Below are positions 11,881-22,629 of a stretch of DNA of 64,000 bases, in pieces. Both the position numbers and the translations under genes were made by a program. This DNA comes from Alviniconcha marisindica (Eukaryota; Mollusca; Gastropoda; Provannidae), in assembly GCA_018857735.1 (NCBI GenBank), contig JABMCL010000865.1:166001-230000 (forward strand), in the 5' to 3' direction. Under the pieces are notes generated by a model. It was given only the letters and a program-made list of their open reading frames with translations. It made no database searches and was not told where the DNA came from. The first letter of the stretch is position 1, and the number at the start of each line of letters is the position of its first letter.

Positions 11881-13020
11881 CATTAGAGGTAGACCATGTG
11901 CCTCTTGGAAAATCCAGAGCTTCAGAAGTCCATTGCTAAAAGAAGCCCATATACGTCTTGAAAAATCTATACTGACTTTCAACAGTTAAAGCAGACTGTC
12001 TCCTGGAAAACCTCTTTTAAGCTTCCATCACTAAAGGCACATTATCTGTCTCTTGGGGGGGAAAAGGAATACTTTATTGTTTCAGATCCGAGGTCCTTGG
12101 AGTGCAGCCATACTGGTTTGCTCGAAACCAATGAAGAGCAGGCAAGTGTTGTAACTGCCACTTCTGCCACGCATGCACGCCTTATTCATCACATATCCGA
12201 CACAGACTGAGGGACACAAGAGGCAATGCTCAAGGCCATGTTTCTGTGACTTTCAAATGTCAAGTTTTAACAAAACACCATAAACTGACTGAAAAACAGC
12301 TGTGTTAACAAATATATAAAACATTTTTTTATTCAAGTCCTACCAACACAGCATATGATGCTTCTTCATTTGGTGTCTCTCAACACAGCTGAAGCCTATA
12401 TAAACATTGTACATGGGCAGACACTACAAAACAGTGGGACCTAAATGAATGCCCACAAGAAACACAGGCAAGCTGATTTTATGCCGAACACAATAACCGC
12501 CATTTTACCACAGGCAGCAACTCTGCCATGCATACAAGCCACTGGAGGCTAAAAGGATTCCAGCCAAACAGGAACTCAGTTTCTTGAACAGTTCATAATC
12601 AGCCAGAGTTCACTGAAGAAAAGTTACTGCTTGTGCATCAGCATGGCTCCTATTGGAAATCAGCACTGGAGTGCTCAAGGGTACCCAAAACGTTCTAAAA
12701 ATGCTTAAGGGTACCCAAAACATTGTAAAGCAATGCAAAACCACTTCAGACAAATCCCAACATGTCATCTACTCTCTTCACGAAGCAAAAGTTTTTGTTC
12801 AGGCAGCCATAAATGCAAAGGGGTCAGGTTTAGCTAAAAGAGTATCAGTGAACTTCAGTGTTAGTGTTCTTTCTAACCACACAAGGCATGCAACAGTGTA
12901 CAAAGACATACGAGGTGGATAAACCTAAGGCTCACTCTATGGAGAAATTGAACCAACAACCTTAATCTTCTTGGCAGCAACCAAGACTATGTATCTCACC
13001 GTCTGTGATGACACTGTATC
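11881..13020. other. Gene-free spacer
   Basis: No supported gene. A short duplicated phrase 'aagggtacccaaaac' occurs at about 12678 and 12707. Confidence 0.5.
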
Positions 13021-13400
13021 TCACTGTCTGTGATGATACACCTGCACACTAAGTTTTGTGCAAAAGACTGAACAGTTTACAAGGTATATGTCATATTATA
13101 ATACCGAGAATTCAGACAGTGTGATCTTGACCTTGATGATAGCACCCAAAATATGTTTGCATGACAACCCACCTGCCTACCGATTTGCCTGCATACCAAG
13201 TCTGGTTACAAAAAGTTCATCAGTTGAAGGAACATTCCTTTGGGGTTCAAGGGTTCAAGCCATGTAACTATGATTTTGTTGATAGCAACATGGACTCTGC
13301 ATATCAGTCTATCTAGTTATGATAACCAGCATACCAAGCTTGGGGTGAAAAGGTTCAGTAGTTCAGAACATTTTGATTTAACTGTCAATTTTATGGGCCA
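13020..13400. repeat. Dispersed repeat copy ('ttgaccttga...ataccaagt' family)
   Basis: Contains 'gtgatcttgaccttgatga' and 'gcataccaagtctggttaca', close to phrases at 24715-24975 ('accaagtttggttacaaaag'). Non-coding and degenerate. Confidence 0.4.
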
Positions 13401-13744
13401 TCCAACTCTGTGAACTTAACCTTCAAGATATAGACAGATAATAGATTTTTAATGCCCAATCAACCATGAGGGTTATATTAGGGTGAAATAGATTTTGTTG
13501 TAACACATCCTAAAAACAACCTTCAAAAAATCTACATATTACAACTAGTGCATTGTCAGTTAAAAACCTAGGGGGGAAAAAATTACATCTAAAATGTAAC
13601 AATTCTCCAAAAATATGTATCTCTTTCAAATAATCAAAGATTCAATCCAAAGGTACATCTTTGAACAACATCTCTCCTGGTTGCTCTAGTGATATGTGAA
13701 TTCTAAAATGCAGACAAGCACAGTTCCAGCAATGTCTGCAGTCT

Positions 13745-14150
13745 GAGATCCAGACAAGGGCTGCTCTGTCAATTTCTGCAATTTTAGATTAAGTCAAGGG
13801 TTGCTCTGATAATTTCTACAATTACAGATTAAGTCCAGGGTTGCTCCGATAATTTCTGCAATTACAGATTAAGTCAAAGGTTGCTCAATCAATTTCTGCA
13901 ATTACAAATTAGGACACAGGCTGCTCTATCAATTTCTGCCCATACAGATTAAGTCAAGCGCTGCTGTATCAATTTATGCAATTACAGGTTAAGTCAAGGG
14001 TTGCTGTATCAATTTATTTAACTACAGATTAAGTCAAGGGTTGCTCTATCAATTTATTTAACTACAGATTAAGTCAAGGGTTGCTCTATCAATTTCTATT
14101 ACAGATTAAGTCAAGGGTTGCTCTATCAATTTCTGCAATTACAAATTGTA
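13745..14150. repeat. Minisatellite, 40-bp unit
   Basis: About ten copies of 'acagattaagtcaagggttg' followed by 'ctctatcaatttctgcaatt'. The period is 40 bp between 14001 and 14081. Confidence 0.93.
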
Positions 14151-14159
14151 TCCTTTCAA

Positions 14160-15235
14160 ATGATACCCACAATGCCTCAAGTATGGTCTGTATCCATTCA
14201 AATGATGCACACAATGCCTCAAGTACAGTCTGTATCGTTGACTGGGTGCAAAACACCAAGTTACTTACTTACTTAGTCTGTATCCATTCAAACGATACAT
14301 ACAATGCGTCAAGTACAATCTGTATCCATACAAATGGTGTAAGCTTTGCCTCAAGCACAGTTGTATCTATACAAATGATGCATTCCTTGCCTCAAGTACA
14401 GTCTGTATCCATACAAACAGTGTACATGTTGCCTCAAGCACATCTGAATCCTTATAAACGGTGCATGCATTGCCTGAAGTATGGTCTGTATCCATACAAA
14501 CAGTGCACGCATTGCCTCAAGTATGGTCTGTATCCATATAAATGGTGCACACATTGCCTCAAGCTCAGTTTGTATCCATACAAATGGTGCATACATTGCC
14601 TCAACTATGGTCTGTATCCATACAAATGGTGCACATGTTGACTCAAGTATAGTCTGTATCCATACAAATGGTGCACACGTTGACTCAAGTATAGTCTGTA
14701 TCCATACAAATGTGCACGCATTGCCTAAGTACGGTCTGTATCATTACAAATGGTGCATGCGTTGCCTCAAGTACATTCTGTAGCCATACAGCCTCAAGTA
14801 TGGTCTGTATCCATCAAATGGTGCCTGCATTGCCTCAGGTATGGTCTATATCCATACAAATGGTGCACGTGTTGCCTCCAGTATGGTCTGTATCCATACA
14901 AATGGTGCATGTGTTGCCTCTAGTATGGTCTGTGTCCATACAAATGGTGCACATTGCCTCAAGCACAGTCTGTATCCAAACACATGGTACAGGTGTTGCC
15001 TCAAGTACAGTCTGTATCCATACAAATGGTGTGTTGCCTCAAGAACAGTCTGTATTCATACAAAAGGTGCATGTTTTGCCTCAAGTACTGTCTGTATCCA
15101 TAAAAATGGTGCACACACTGCCTCAGGTACAGTCTGTATCCATACAGCTGGTGCACACATTGCCTTAAATACATGGCGTATGTTGCCTCGAGTACAGTCT
15201 GCATCCACACAATGGTGCACAGACCACACTAGAAA
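14160..15235. repeat. Minisatellite, about 42-bp unit
   Basis: More than twenty copies of a unit built from 'tctgtatccatacaaatggt' and 'gcacacattgcctcaagtat'. Long frames on both strands are by-products of the repetition. Confidence 0.95.
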
Positions 15236-15850
15236 GAATGCATGGGCCATGCAAAAGTAAGACAGGCCCTAATGACATTGCCTCAAATACAGGCAGCATC
15301 TGGATGGACCACACAATAAGACGGACCCTAGTGGTGTTGCCTCAAATACGGTATCTGTATGGACCACACAAAAATAAGAGAGACTACATTCAGTACCTGT
15401 ACAGACCACACAAGAATTACACGGACTACATTCAGTACCTGTACGGACCATGCAAGAAGAAGATGGACCCTAGTGGTTTTGCCTCAAGTACAGTCAGTAT
15501 CTCTATGGACCATACAAGAATAAGATGGACCCTAGTGGTGTCACCTCAAATGCGGTCAGTATGTGCACAGACCACACAACAGTAAGACAGATTCTAGATG
15601 GCCATGGTGTCGCTGCAAGTAGTGAGGATCTACACAAATGGTGCCTTAACCACACAAAAATAAAACGGGCCCTAGTGGGCTATGGTGCTGCTTCAAGCAC
15701 AGTTGGTATCGGTACAAACGGTGCACAGACCACACAAGACTAAGGCTGACCCTAGTGGGCCATGGAGCTGCATCAAGTACAGTCAGTATCTGTATAAATG
15801 GTGCATGGACCACACAAGAACAAGCAAGGTTCCAGGCGAGATCAAAAGAT
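15236..15850. repeat. Longer-period derivative of the 42-bp array
   Basis: The unit grows to about 80 bp by adding an 'agaccacacaagaataagac' plus 'ggaccctagtgg' block to the older 'tcaagtacagtcagtatctg' and 'tacaaatggtgcac' segments. Copies starting near 15651, 15729 and 15810 show the new period. Confidence 0.85.
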
Positions 15851-16205
15851 CTAGAGGAGGGAGGTGGAGCTGGACCTTCAAGTTAGCTCAGAAGAGATCA
15901 TGAGTAGGGAGGTGGAGTTGGGCTGCGAAAGTTGGACTTCTTTCGCTTCGAGTTGTTCCTCAACAGCGGTGCAACGGACACTGTCCTTGTGACTCTGCCC
16001 AAGCACGGCAGTTGAAACAGCAATTGCGCAGTGCACTGTCGCTGGGCAATGGCAAGGGGACACCGCCTTAACACTTCCATTGTTCTGGCGGCGGTCCACG
16101 GTCTCTCCAGTCTTTTTCGGGTGATATCCACGGTCAAGCTTTCACTCTTTCATCCCCTTCCCCCCTGTCCCCGTCCCTAATAAGCCATCTTGCTTCTGTG
16201 GACGT
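15851..16205. other. GC-richer insert inside the minisatellite
   Basis: About 300 bp that do not match the flanking repeats. The right end (16168-16213) is a partial copy of the dispersed 'ccctaataa...gtttctgtggacgtaaagc' repeat. It may be an insertion that split the array. Confidence 0.4.
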
Positions 16206-16213
16206 AAAGCAAA
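16168..16213 (+). repeat. Fragment of 'gtccctaataa/ctgtggacg' dispersed repeat
   Basis: Contains 'cgtccctaataagcc' and 'cttctgtggacgtaaagca', matching ends of the copies at 16906-16985, 50345-50448 and 50918-51020. Confidence 0.6.
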
Positions 16214-16480
16214 ATGTACTACAAGAACAAGACGGACCCTCAGTGGCCACGGTGCTGCTGCAAGTAGTCGGTATCTGCACAAATGGTGCACAGTCCACAC
16301 AAGACTAAGGCTGACCTTAGTGGGCCATGGAGCTGCGTCAGTACAGTCGGTATCTGTACAAATGGTGCATGGACCACCACACAAGAACAAGACAGACCCT
16401 CAGTGGCCATGGTGCTGCTGCAAGTAGTTGGTATTTGTACAAATGGTGCACAGACCATGCAAGACTAAGGCTAAGGCTAA
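16206..16480. repeat. Second segment of the 80-bp minisatellite
   Basis: Resumes the pattern of 15651-15850 with 'ctgcaagtagtcggtatctg' and 'cacaaatggtgcacag' repeated about every 80 bp, ending near 16480. Confidence 0.85.
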
Positions 16481-19400
16481 GATGAGCAAATCTGACAAGA
16501 AGGTTAATATTTATGCAGTGATTCCAACAAAAATATTTGGGACTGCCATCTGAAAGGGAACAATGACACAATGAGATATTGTGCTGAACCCTACATGATG
16601 TGAAGCAATGCAGCAAACAAAGAACCAATGTGATGTGATGTAGCCTACAGCATCAAATAAGCCTAGCAGCAGCATTCTGTACCCTCTCCAGCTTTTCAAA
16701 GGCCCACTTGGCAGACATCTCTTTGGTCATTTCTAATATTCAAACAGCGGACTATTCGCACCCAAATCTTCAGTGATTTGCCATTAAAGCATGTCCCCCT
16801 CTTTTCATTATTGCAACTAGGATCAGATGTGTTCCACAGTATCTGCTGATGGTCCGACAGGGCAATAAAAACATCCATCTCATCCTCAGCAGTGGGAGCA
16901 GAGCTCAGGAGCTGTGTGAAAGTCGAGGTGGGCATCCTGGGCTCCCGTCCCTAATAAACCTACGGTTTCTGTGGACACTTCAACCAACCTCAGTGGTGGG
17001 AGTTTCTTCTTCCCTTTTACGCAGGTCGAGACTCCTCGCAGGAAATGATGGACGACGACCCAGTCACATAATAAAATCGGAGTAGCTAACAGGTGGTCAG
17101 CTTCAGCGACTTTGCCAAGATTTCACACAACCCAACTTGCAACGCAACTACAATGAAGAAAGGCACTGGCAAAGGCTTGATGAAGTGGTCAAAGGTATTT
17201 AGCCAAACGATTATGTTACGTTTCAGGCATGAACTTTGCAAGCTCATGTCACCCGATAAACAAAGCTAAAGAGGTGGCGCATAACCAAAAGGCCAGCTGT
17301 GGTACTTGAAAATAAAACCAATGGAGTATTTTAAAGAAGCATCCTCGAGTTATATTTTAAGTTCTTTTGCCTGTTGGTGAAAGGCTGGCCTTCTGGAACA
17401 AACCATATTTTGAACAGGCTAATTCTGCTAATGGCTTCATTTCATCACATCTTCCTGTGTTTCACGGTTGGTACAATCCACTTTACAAACATGCTGAGGG
17501 TTAATTATGTTAATTACTATGTGCAGCAGTATGCCAAAGTAAGGGAGCAGTTTGATTCAGAGCTGTTTTTTTCTATATTTTTGCTCTGAGACTGCCAAAG
17601 AGGCCATGCTTCAACCACCACCACAGCCCTCTTTTCGTGTAGTCAGGGAGAACAACTGTAGTTTCTACACAAACGCAAGCTGCCTATGGCCTTTTCCAGG
17701 ACGTCAGAGGGTAAATCATCACAGTACTTTCAAACCGTTCCCCTCCCATGAACAACGGTTTGTTTGTTTTTTCAACCGTTGCCAGTGTGCTAATTTTCTT
17801 GCCTCTTCCTGGAAGATGTACCAGATCCTTCACCAGTCTCCCCACCCACTGCTCATGGTCTTCAGCCAGCCAACTCCTTCAGCACGCTTGTTTTTTTAAA
17901 AACAATTCTGCATCCTCCTCAGCATTTTCTTGTCCCGTTTGTAGACAGTCGTCCTCTCACCTTATCTCAGTTTCCATTTCCCAGTGATGCCTGAGGCGTT
18001 ATATTTATGAGGTAGGTCTGTTCAACAAAGAGAAGCTGTAGCACACTACTGTGAGTACAAGCAAAGACAAGCATATTTTTATGACCATTTCTATTCCTCT
18101 CTAAAGTTCTGAACTCTTACAGAATTAGAAATCAAAATGAGTACATGAACTAGTTTCTTTTTCTTTTTTCCCACTGTCGTGATGATCCAGCACTATCTGC
18201 AAATAACTGATGTGCAAGAAGAACGTGCCCCAAAACTGCGATTTAACTGGGTAACTGTATGTCCATCACATTCTGATTCACAATTTTGCCATTGTGCAGT
18301 ACCAGTAGTTTCCTAAAGCTTCTCATCTCAGTATGTTATCCCTTAGTCAAATTATGTACTCTGCAAACAGAATACCTTCCGAGCAGGACAAGACAAAACA
18401 AAAGTAACACCTTTCATACTTCAAACACACACCAACACTAGTTCACTTTATTTCATTGCTTAACACAACTTCAGATGTAAAAATTCACTATACTACAGCA
18501 GCAATGGACAATTTTTTTTTAATCAACTCTTTTCTTTGCTTTGCAGTTGCACTTGTCAGGAGTGGAGTCTATATCAAAAACGTCTAGAGGAAAAATCCAA
18601 ACGTTTTATTGTATCTACTATCATCTGACCATTTCATCTTACTTTTGTGCATGTAAACCACTTTTATTCTAAACATATCAACTACTGAATACATTTAGCT
18701 AAAGCATGTCCACAGAGGCTTCGATTTTTTTTAAACTCAATTAAAAAACTCAACAAAGAAATACTGTGTAATCCTATCACCGTCAACATCATTAAAAAAA
18801 CAACTAAAAAATGGATAGCTTTTAGTACTGTAGACAAATATAAAAGGAAAAATTTCTTTGACGTTCAATATTGATCAAAACATACTTTTGCTTTGACAAA
18901 TATGCTTTCCATAACAGGATGAAAAAAACTTTCAATATAAATCAAAACACACTCTTGCTTTGACAAATGCACTTTCCTTAACTGGATGAAAGTTGGGGGA
19001 GGGGGGGGTGGGGGGGAAAGCAGATGTACTCATCATTAAAAGTCAAACGGTGAGTGGATCAAACAGATGTGACCATTATATTGCCGTTTAACCATAAACA
19101 ATCACCCATTCACTCGTACACATCTGCACCCATGTAAACTTCATGTGGAAAGGGCAAAGCTGTGCTTTTTAAACCAGCGACCAAACAGCAACAGAAGCTG
19201 CAGAAAGCCTTAACCATCCTACAGAAATGCAGCGCCCATTTCCGACAGTGGCAAGACACCATGATGTGCTGTGAACACTTGTTTGTTTTTTGATGCACCA
19301 ATGCCTTTTCCAGATGAAGCCAAACATATTAAACAACTCAAGACATAATAGTAAAAACAACAACTCAGAAAACAGCATCATTTTGTTTTATTCGATATTG

Positions 19401-20790
19401 ATCTCCCCCTCCCCCACCCCCTTACATAAAGAAGACAAAACTGATGTACTTTCACATTACTGCAAATGGTTTTATTCAAAGAATCAAACAAAGTGAATCT
19501 CTCTAAAATGAACATGGAACACAAAAGCTGTTGAAGAAGTCCTTCAAAATGTGAAATATCAAGACCACGTTAAAAAATCTGATCATGCAACACAAGGAAT
19601 ACTTTCAGTAGAATTAAGTAACTGATGAGAAATATGTTAAGACAACATAAAAAGAAATATTTTTTAGCCAGGATATCTATATTTACAAAGACGAAGGAAA
19701 CATAACGATAATTATTATGTTGACTTAAATGTACTGTACAAGACAGGCTTGATTTGATGTTTTTTTTATTATTCATTTATGAACACCACAATGAACACTT
19801 TCTTTCATACAAAAACTCAGAACTCCAAGGAGTAGTACTTTGTGGCATTTGAATGGAAATCCCACAACAGTTGACTCCCATTAACTAAAATCTGCACCAA
19901 TGTAAAACTGCGCATCTTTTACCATCTGCCTAGTGATGATATCCCGATGGCAGTGTCATAATCTGTTCTCAGCAATGGGTTCAAGACAGTCAGAGCCTTT
20001 CTCAACTACAACACAACACTGTGGAGCTGTTCAAACCATTGTTTTTGAAGCAGAGACAAAACATCATCACCAAAGCTATTACACGCATCCACCAAATTCA
20101 GCTCGGACCATCGCTTCTGACTCCAAATGCCAGCTTCGTCTTCACCGCGCTGTGAGTGCAGGGCACAACTTTTCCAAACTTAGAGAAACTGACGACGATC
20201 TTTGAAGAACGGGATCGGCTCGCATCTTAAAACAGAACCAACGGCAAAACTGAGAGACAATGGTTTACTGATGTGCCTACATTTGCTGAAAAATAAAGAA
20301 GAGTGGGGTAAACTCAGACACAGACAGTAAAGTAGACAGATAACTGGATTTAGCAATGCAACAAAAACCTAGTGTGGTGGAAGTACTTTAAAACAAGTAA
20401 ACACCTGCACAAATCAGAATGCTCTGTCAGAACCTTGGGCCCAGTTGTATAACAAGCTTCCAATTCAAATGGCTGTAATAAGCCAGCTAAATTTGCATCA
20501 CACTCTAATTCTAGTTATCAGCAAGAATTCAAAGCACATGCCACCCTGAGCAGTGCGACTGGCAGAAGTCTGCTAGCACAATCATACGACCAGTTGTAAA
20601 AGAGATAATGGGGGTTGTGCCTTGCAATTCTTCCATTCAATGTAACACAGAGATCTTTGCTTTAATGAAGTGTATATGGCCACCAAATCAGTGCCACGGG
20701 TGAAATTTGCGACAACTGTCTAACAGCAACAAAAAGACAGAGTCAACGAATGTACAGGGTTCAGTAAATGAGGCATGAACAAGCATGAAG
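16481..20790. other. Gene-poor intergenic DNA
   Basis: No supported gene. Content includes a dispersed-repeat copy at 16906-16985, AT-rich DNA from 17100 to 20300 and a G-rich run at 18993-19016. No open frame here shows a recognisable domain or bounded exon structure. Confidence 0.5.
16906..16985 (+). repeat. Dispersed repeat copy ('ctcaggagctgtgt' family)
   Basis: Contains 'agctcaggagctgtgtgaaa', 'gtcgaggtgggcatcctggg' and 'tttctgtggac', the same order as the copies near 50.4 and 50.9 kb. Confidence 0.7.
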
Positions 20791-20799
20791 AAAACAAAA

Positions 20800-20905
20800 G
20801 TAACAGGGGAGATGGTTTGGAGCTAAAAAGTATGTAACAGGGGAGATGGCTTGGAGCTAAACAGTATGTAACAGGGGAGATGGCTTGGAGCTAAAAAGTA
20901 TGTAT
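20800..20905. repeat. Three-copy 34-bp tandem repeat
   Basis: 'taacaggggagatggcttgg' followed by 'agctaaaaagtatg' repeats at 20801, 20835 and 20869 with an exact 34-bp period. Confidence 0.9.
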
Positions 20906-21585
20906 TAAAAATACATGATGCTGGACGAAGGGAATCCCAGGACCAACACAACAAAATTCTGAAAACAATTCTTAAGTATATCAATGAAGTCAAAATCAAC
21001 ATTACTAAGGTAGGTCCTGCTGCATGCTGCCTTGGAAAGGCTTAGAAGTACTCAGACTTGGAGCCCATCCAACAGAACCAGCAGGAATGTGGTCAGAATG
21101 CATCATGCAACACTTGTAACCAACCTTCCAGTGTTCTTTTGAAGAACCCTCTAATTCACCAATTAGGCAGGCTTACAAACCTAAGATGTGGGTCATGCAA
21201 CTGGGCCCAGATATCAAACACAAAAAAAGCATCTGCCAGTGCTACTTGTGATTACATCAGACATTTTGTATGGACTGTGAAGGAACTTTTCTTTTTTAAA
21301 TTCTAAAGCCAACTTACCTAATTGGATTCATGGAGTATTCTGAACACCATGACTTTGCACGTAAGTAAATGTATGTAAAATGCAAAAGAACATATGACTG
21401 CCAGTCTGGCATGAGGGTGGTAGTGGTACAGACAGACAATCAATTTTATGTAAGACATTAACTGCACACAACAAGAGCAAAACAAAGATGATGGCGACAC
21501 AAGATGATGAGGACAGCAGATAATGACTGGACTGGACCACACTGACCCAAGCAGGTAAAGGAGGCTGCCTTTGGCATAGTCTTTG
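20906..21585. other. Downstream flank of NCOA5, no gene seen
   Basis: Lies 3' of the minus-strand NCOA5 stop codon, and part could be 3' UTR. No convincing AATAAA was identified on the minus strand close to the gene end. Confidence 0.35.
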
Positions 21586-21589
21586 TGTC

Positions 21590-21915
21590 AAGCAGGAAAA
21601 CACTGACAGTGGCAGTGATGCTGAGATGCCTCTGGGATAAAATCCTTGTTTTGAGCAGAACACTGACAGTGGCAGTGAGGACATGCCTCTGGGATAAAAT
21701 CCTTGTTTTGAGCAGAACACCAACAGTGCCAATGAGGAGGGCATGCCTTTGGGATAAAATCCTTCTGCCAAGCAGAAGAACCTTGACAGTGGCACTAAGG
21801 AGGACATGCCTTTGAGATAAAATCCTTCTGCCAAAGAGAACTATGACAGTGGCAGTGAGGACATGCCTTTGGGATAAAATCCTTCTGCCAAGCAGAACAA
21901 TGACAGTGCCAGTGA
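21590..21915. repeat. Minisatellite, 57-60 bp unit
   Basis: Five to six copies of a unit with 'aacactgacagtggcagtga', 'catgcctttgggataaaatc' and 'cttctgccaagcag'. It lies about 240-560 bp downstream of the NCOA5 stop codon and may be inside its 3' UTR. Confidence 0.93.
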
Positions 21916-22084
21916 GAACTACAGTCGGACAGGACAGAGATTGAAAGCTAACCCCTTTCCAGGTCAGTCATCTCAAACCTGCCTGGGTACCAGTCCAAAA
22001 AGAGTGAGAATTTCCCAGCACCGAGGAAACAAACAAGGAGCCTGGGTGTGTTAGAGAATGATCACAAACACACAGTGGTACTGA

Positions 22085-22113
<29 letters not shown>
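22085..22113. repeat. (CA)n microsatellite downstream of the NCOA5 stop
   Basis: A (CA)n run 38 bp beyond the stop codon in the transcribed (minus) direction, probably within the NCOA5 3' UTR. Confidence 0.85.
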
Positions 22114-22118
<5 letters not shown>

Positions 22119-22150
22119 TGCAACAAGACACTGACATACATGTTGTTACA

Positions 22151-22629
22151 TCAGTAGGCGGGGCGCTGAGAGCCTGGAGCAGCCGAAGGAAACAGCCCCG
22201 GCTGTGACACCGACGTGGTGGTCGCCTGTCCTGGCCATGTCCCCTGTCCCACCGCCTGGGACACAGAGATGTTCCGCAGCAGGTTGGGTCCGCTCTGGAT
22301 CAGGTTGTCCAGCGCCTTCTGCACCGTGGGGTTGTCGAAGTTGATGAGTGTGGCCGCAGGGGCCGGCCCCTGCACAGCACTCACAGACGGTGGGGACGTC
22401 ACCGAAAGGAGAGCACTCTGGGAGGAAACCCCAAGCACGGAATTCATGGAGAGAGGGTTCAGTGACGAAGCCCCGATAAGAGTGCTTCTTGACAACGCTG
22501 TCAAGGCAGACTCTTGCGATGTCTGTGGCTGTGGAGGGGGAGGCGGAGGCCTGGCAGAGGACAGGGCTGGCATTAGGGGGGCAACGCGAGTAGCCATCGT
22601 GTTCTGCGGCAAGGTCATGCCAGTGGGTG
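22151..22629 (-). CDS. NCOA5: NCOA5 coding exon 10 (C-terminus)
   Basis: The acceptor is GTTTCAG before CACCCACTGG. It encodes residues 511-669, including a proline run and the conserved NFDNPTVQKALDNLIQSGP segment, and ends in TGA. Confidence 0.93.
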
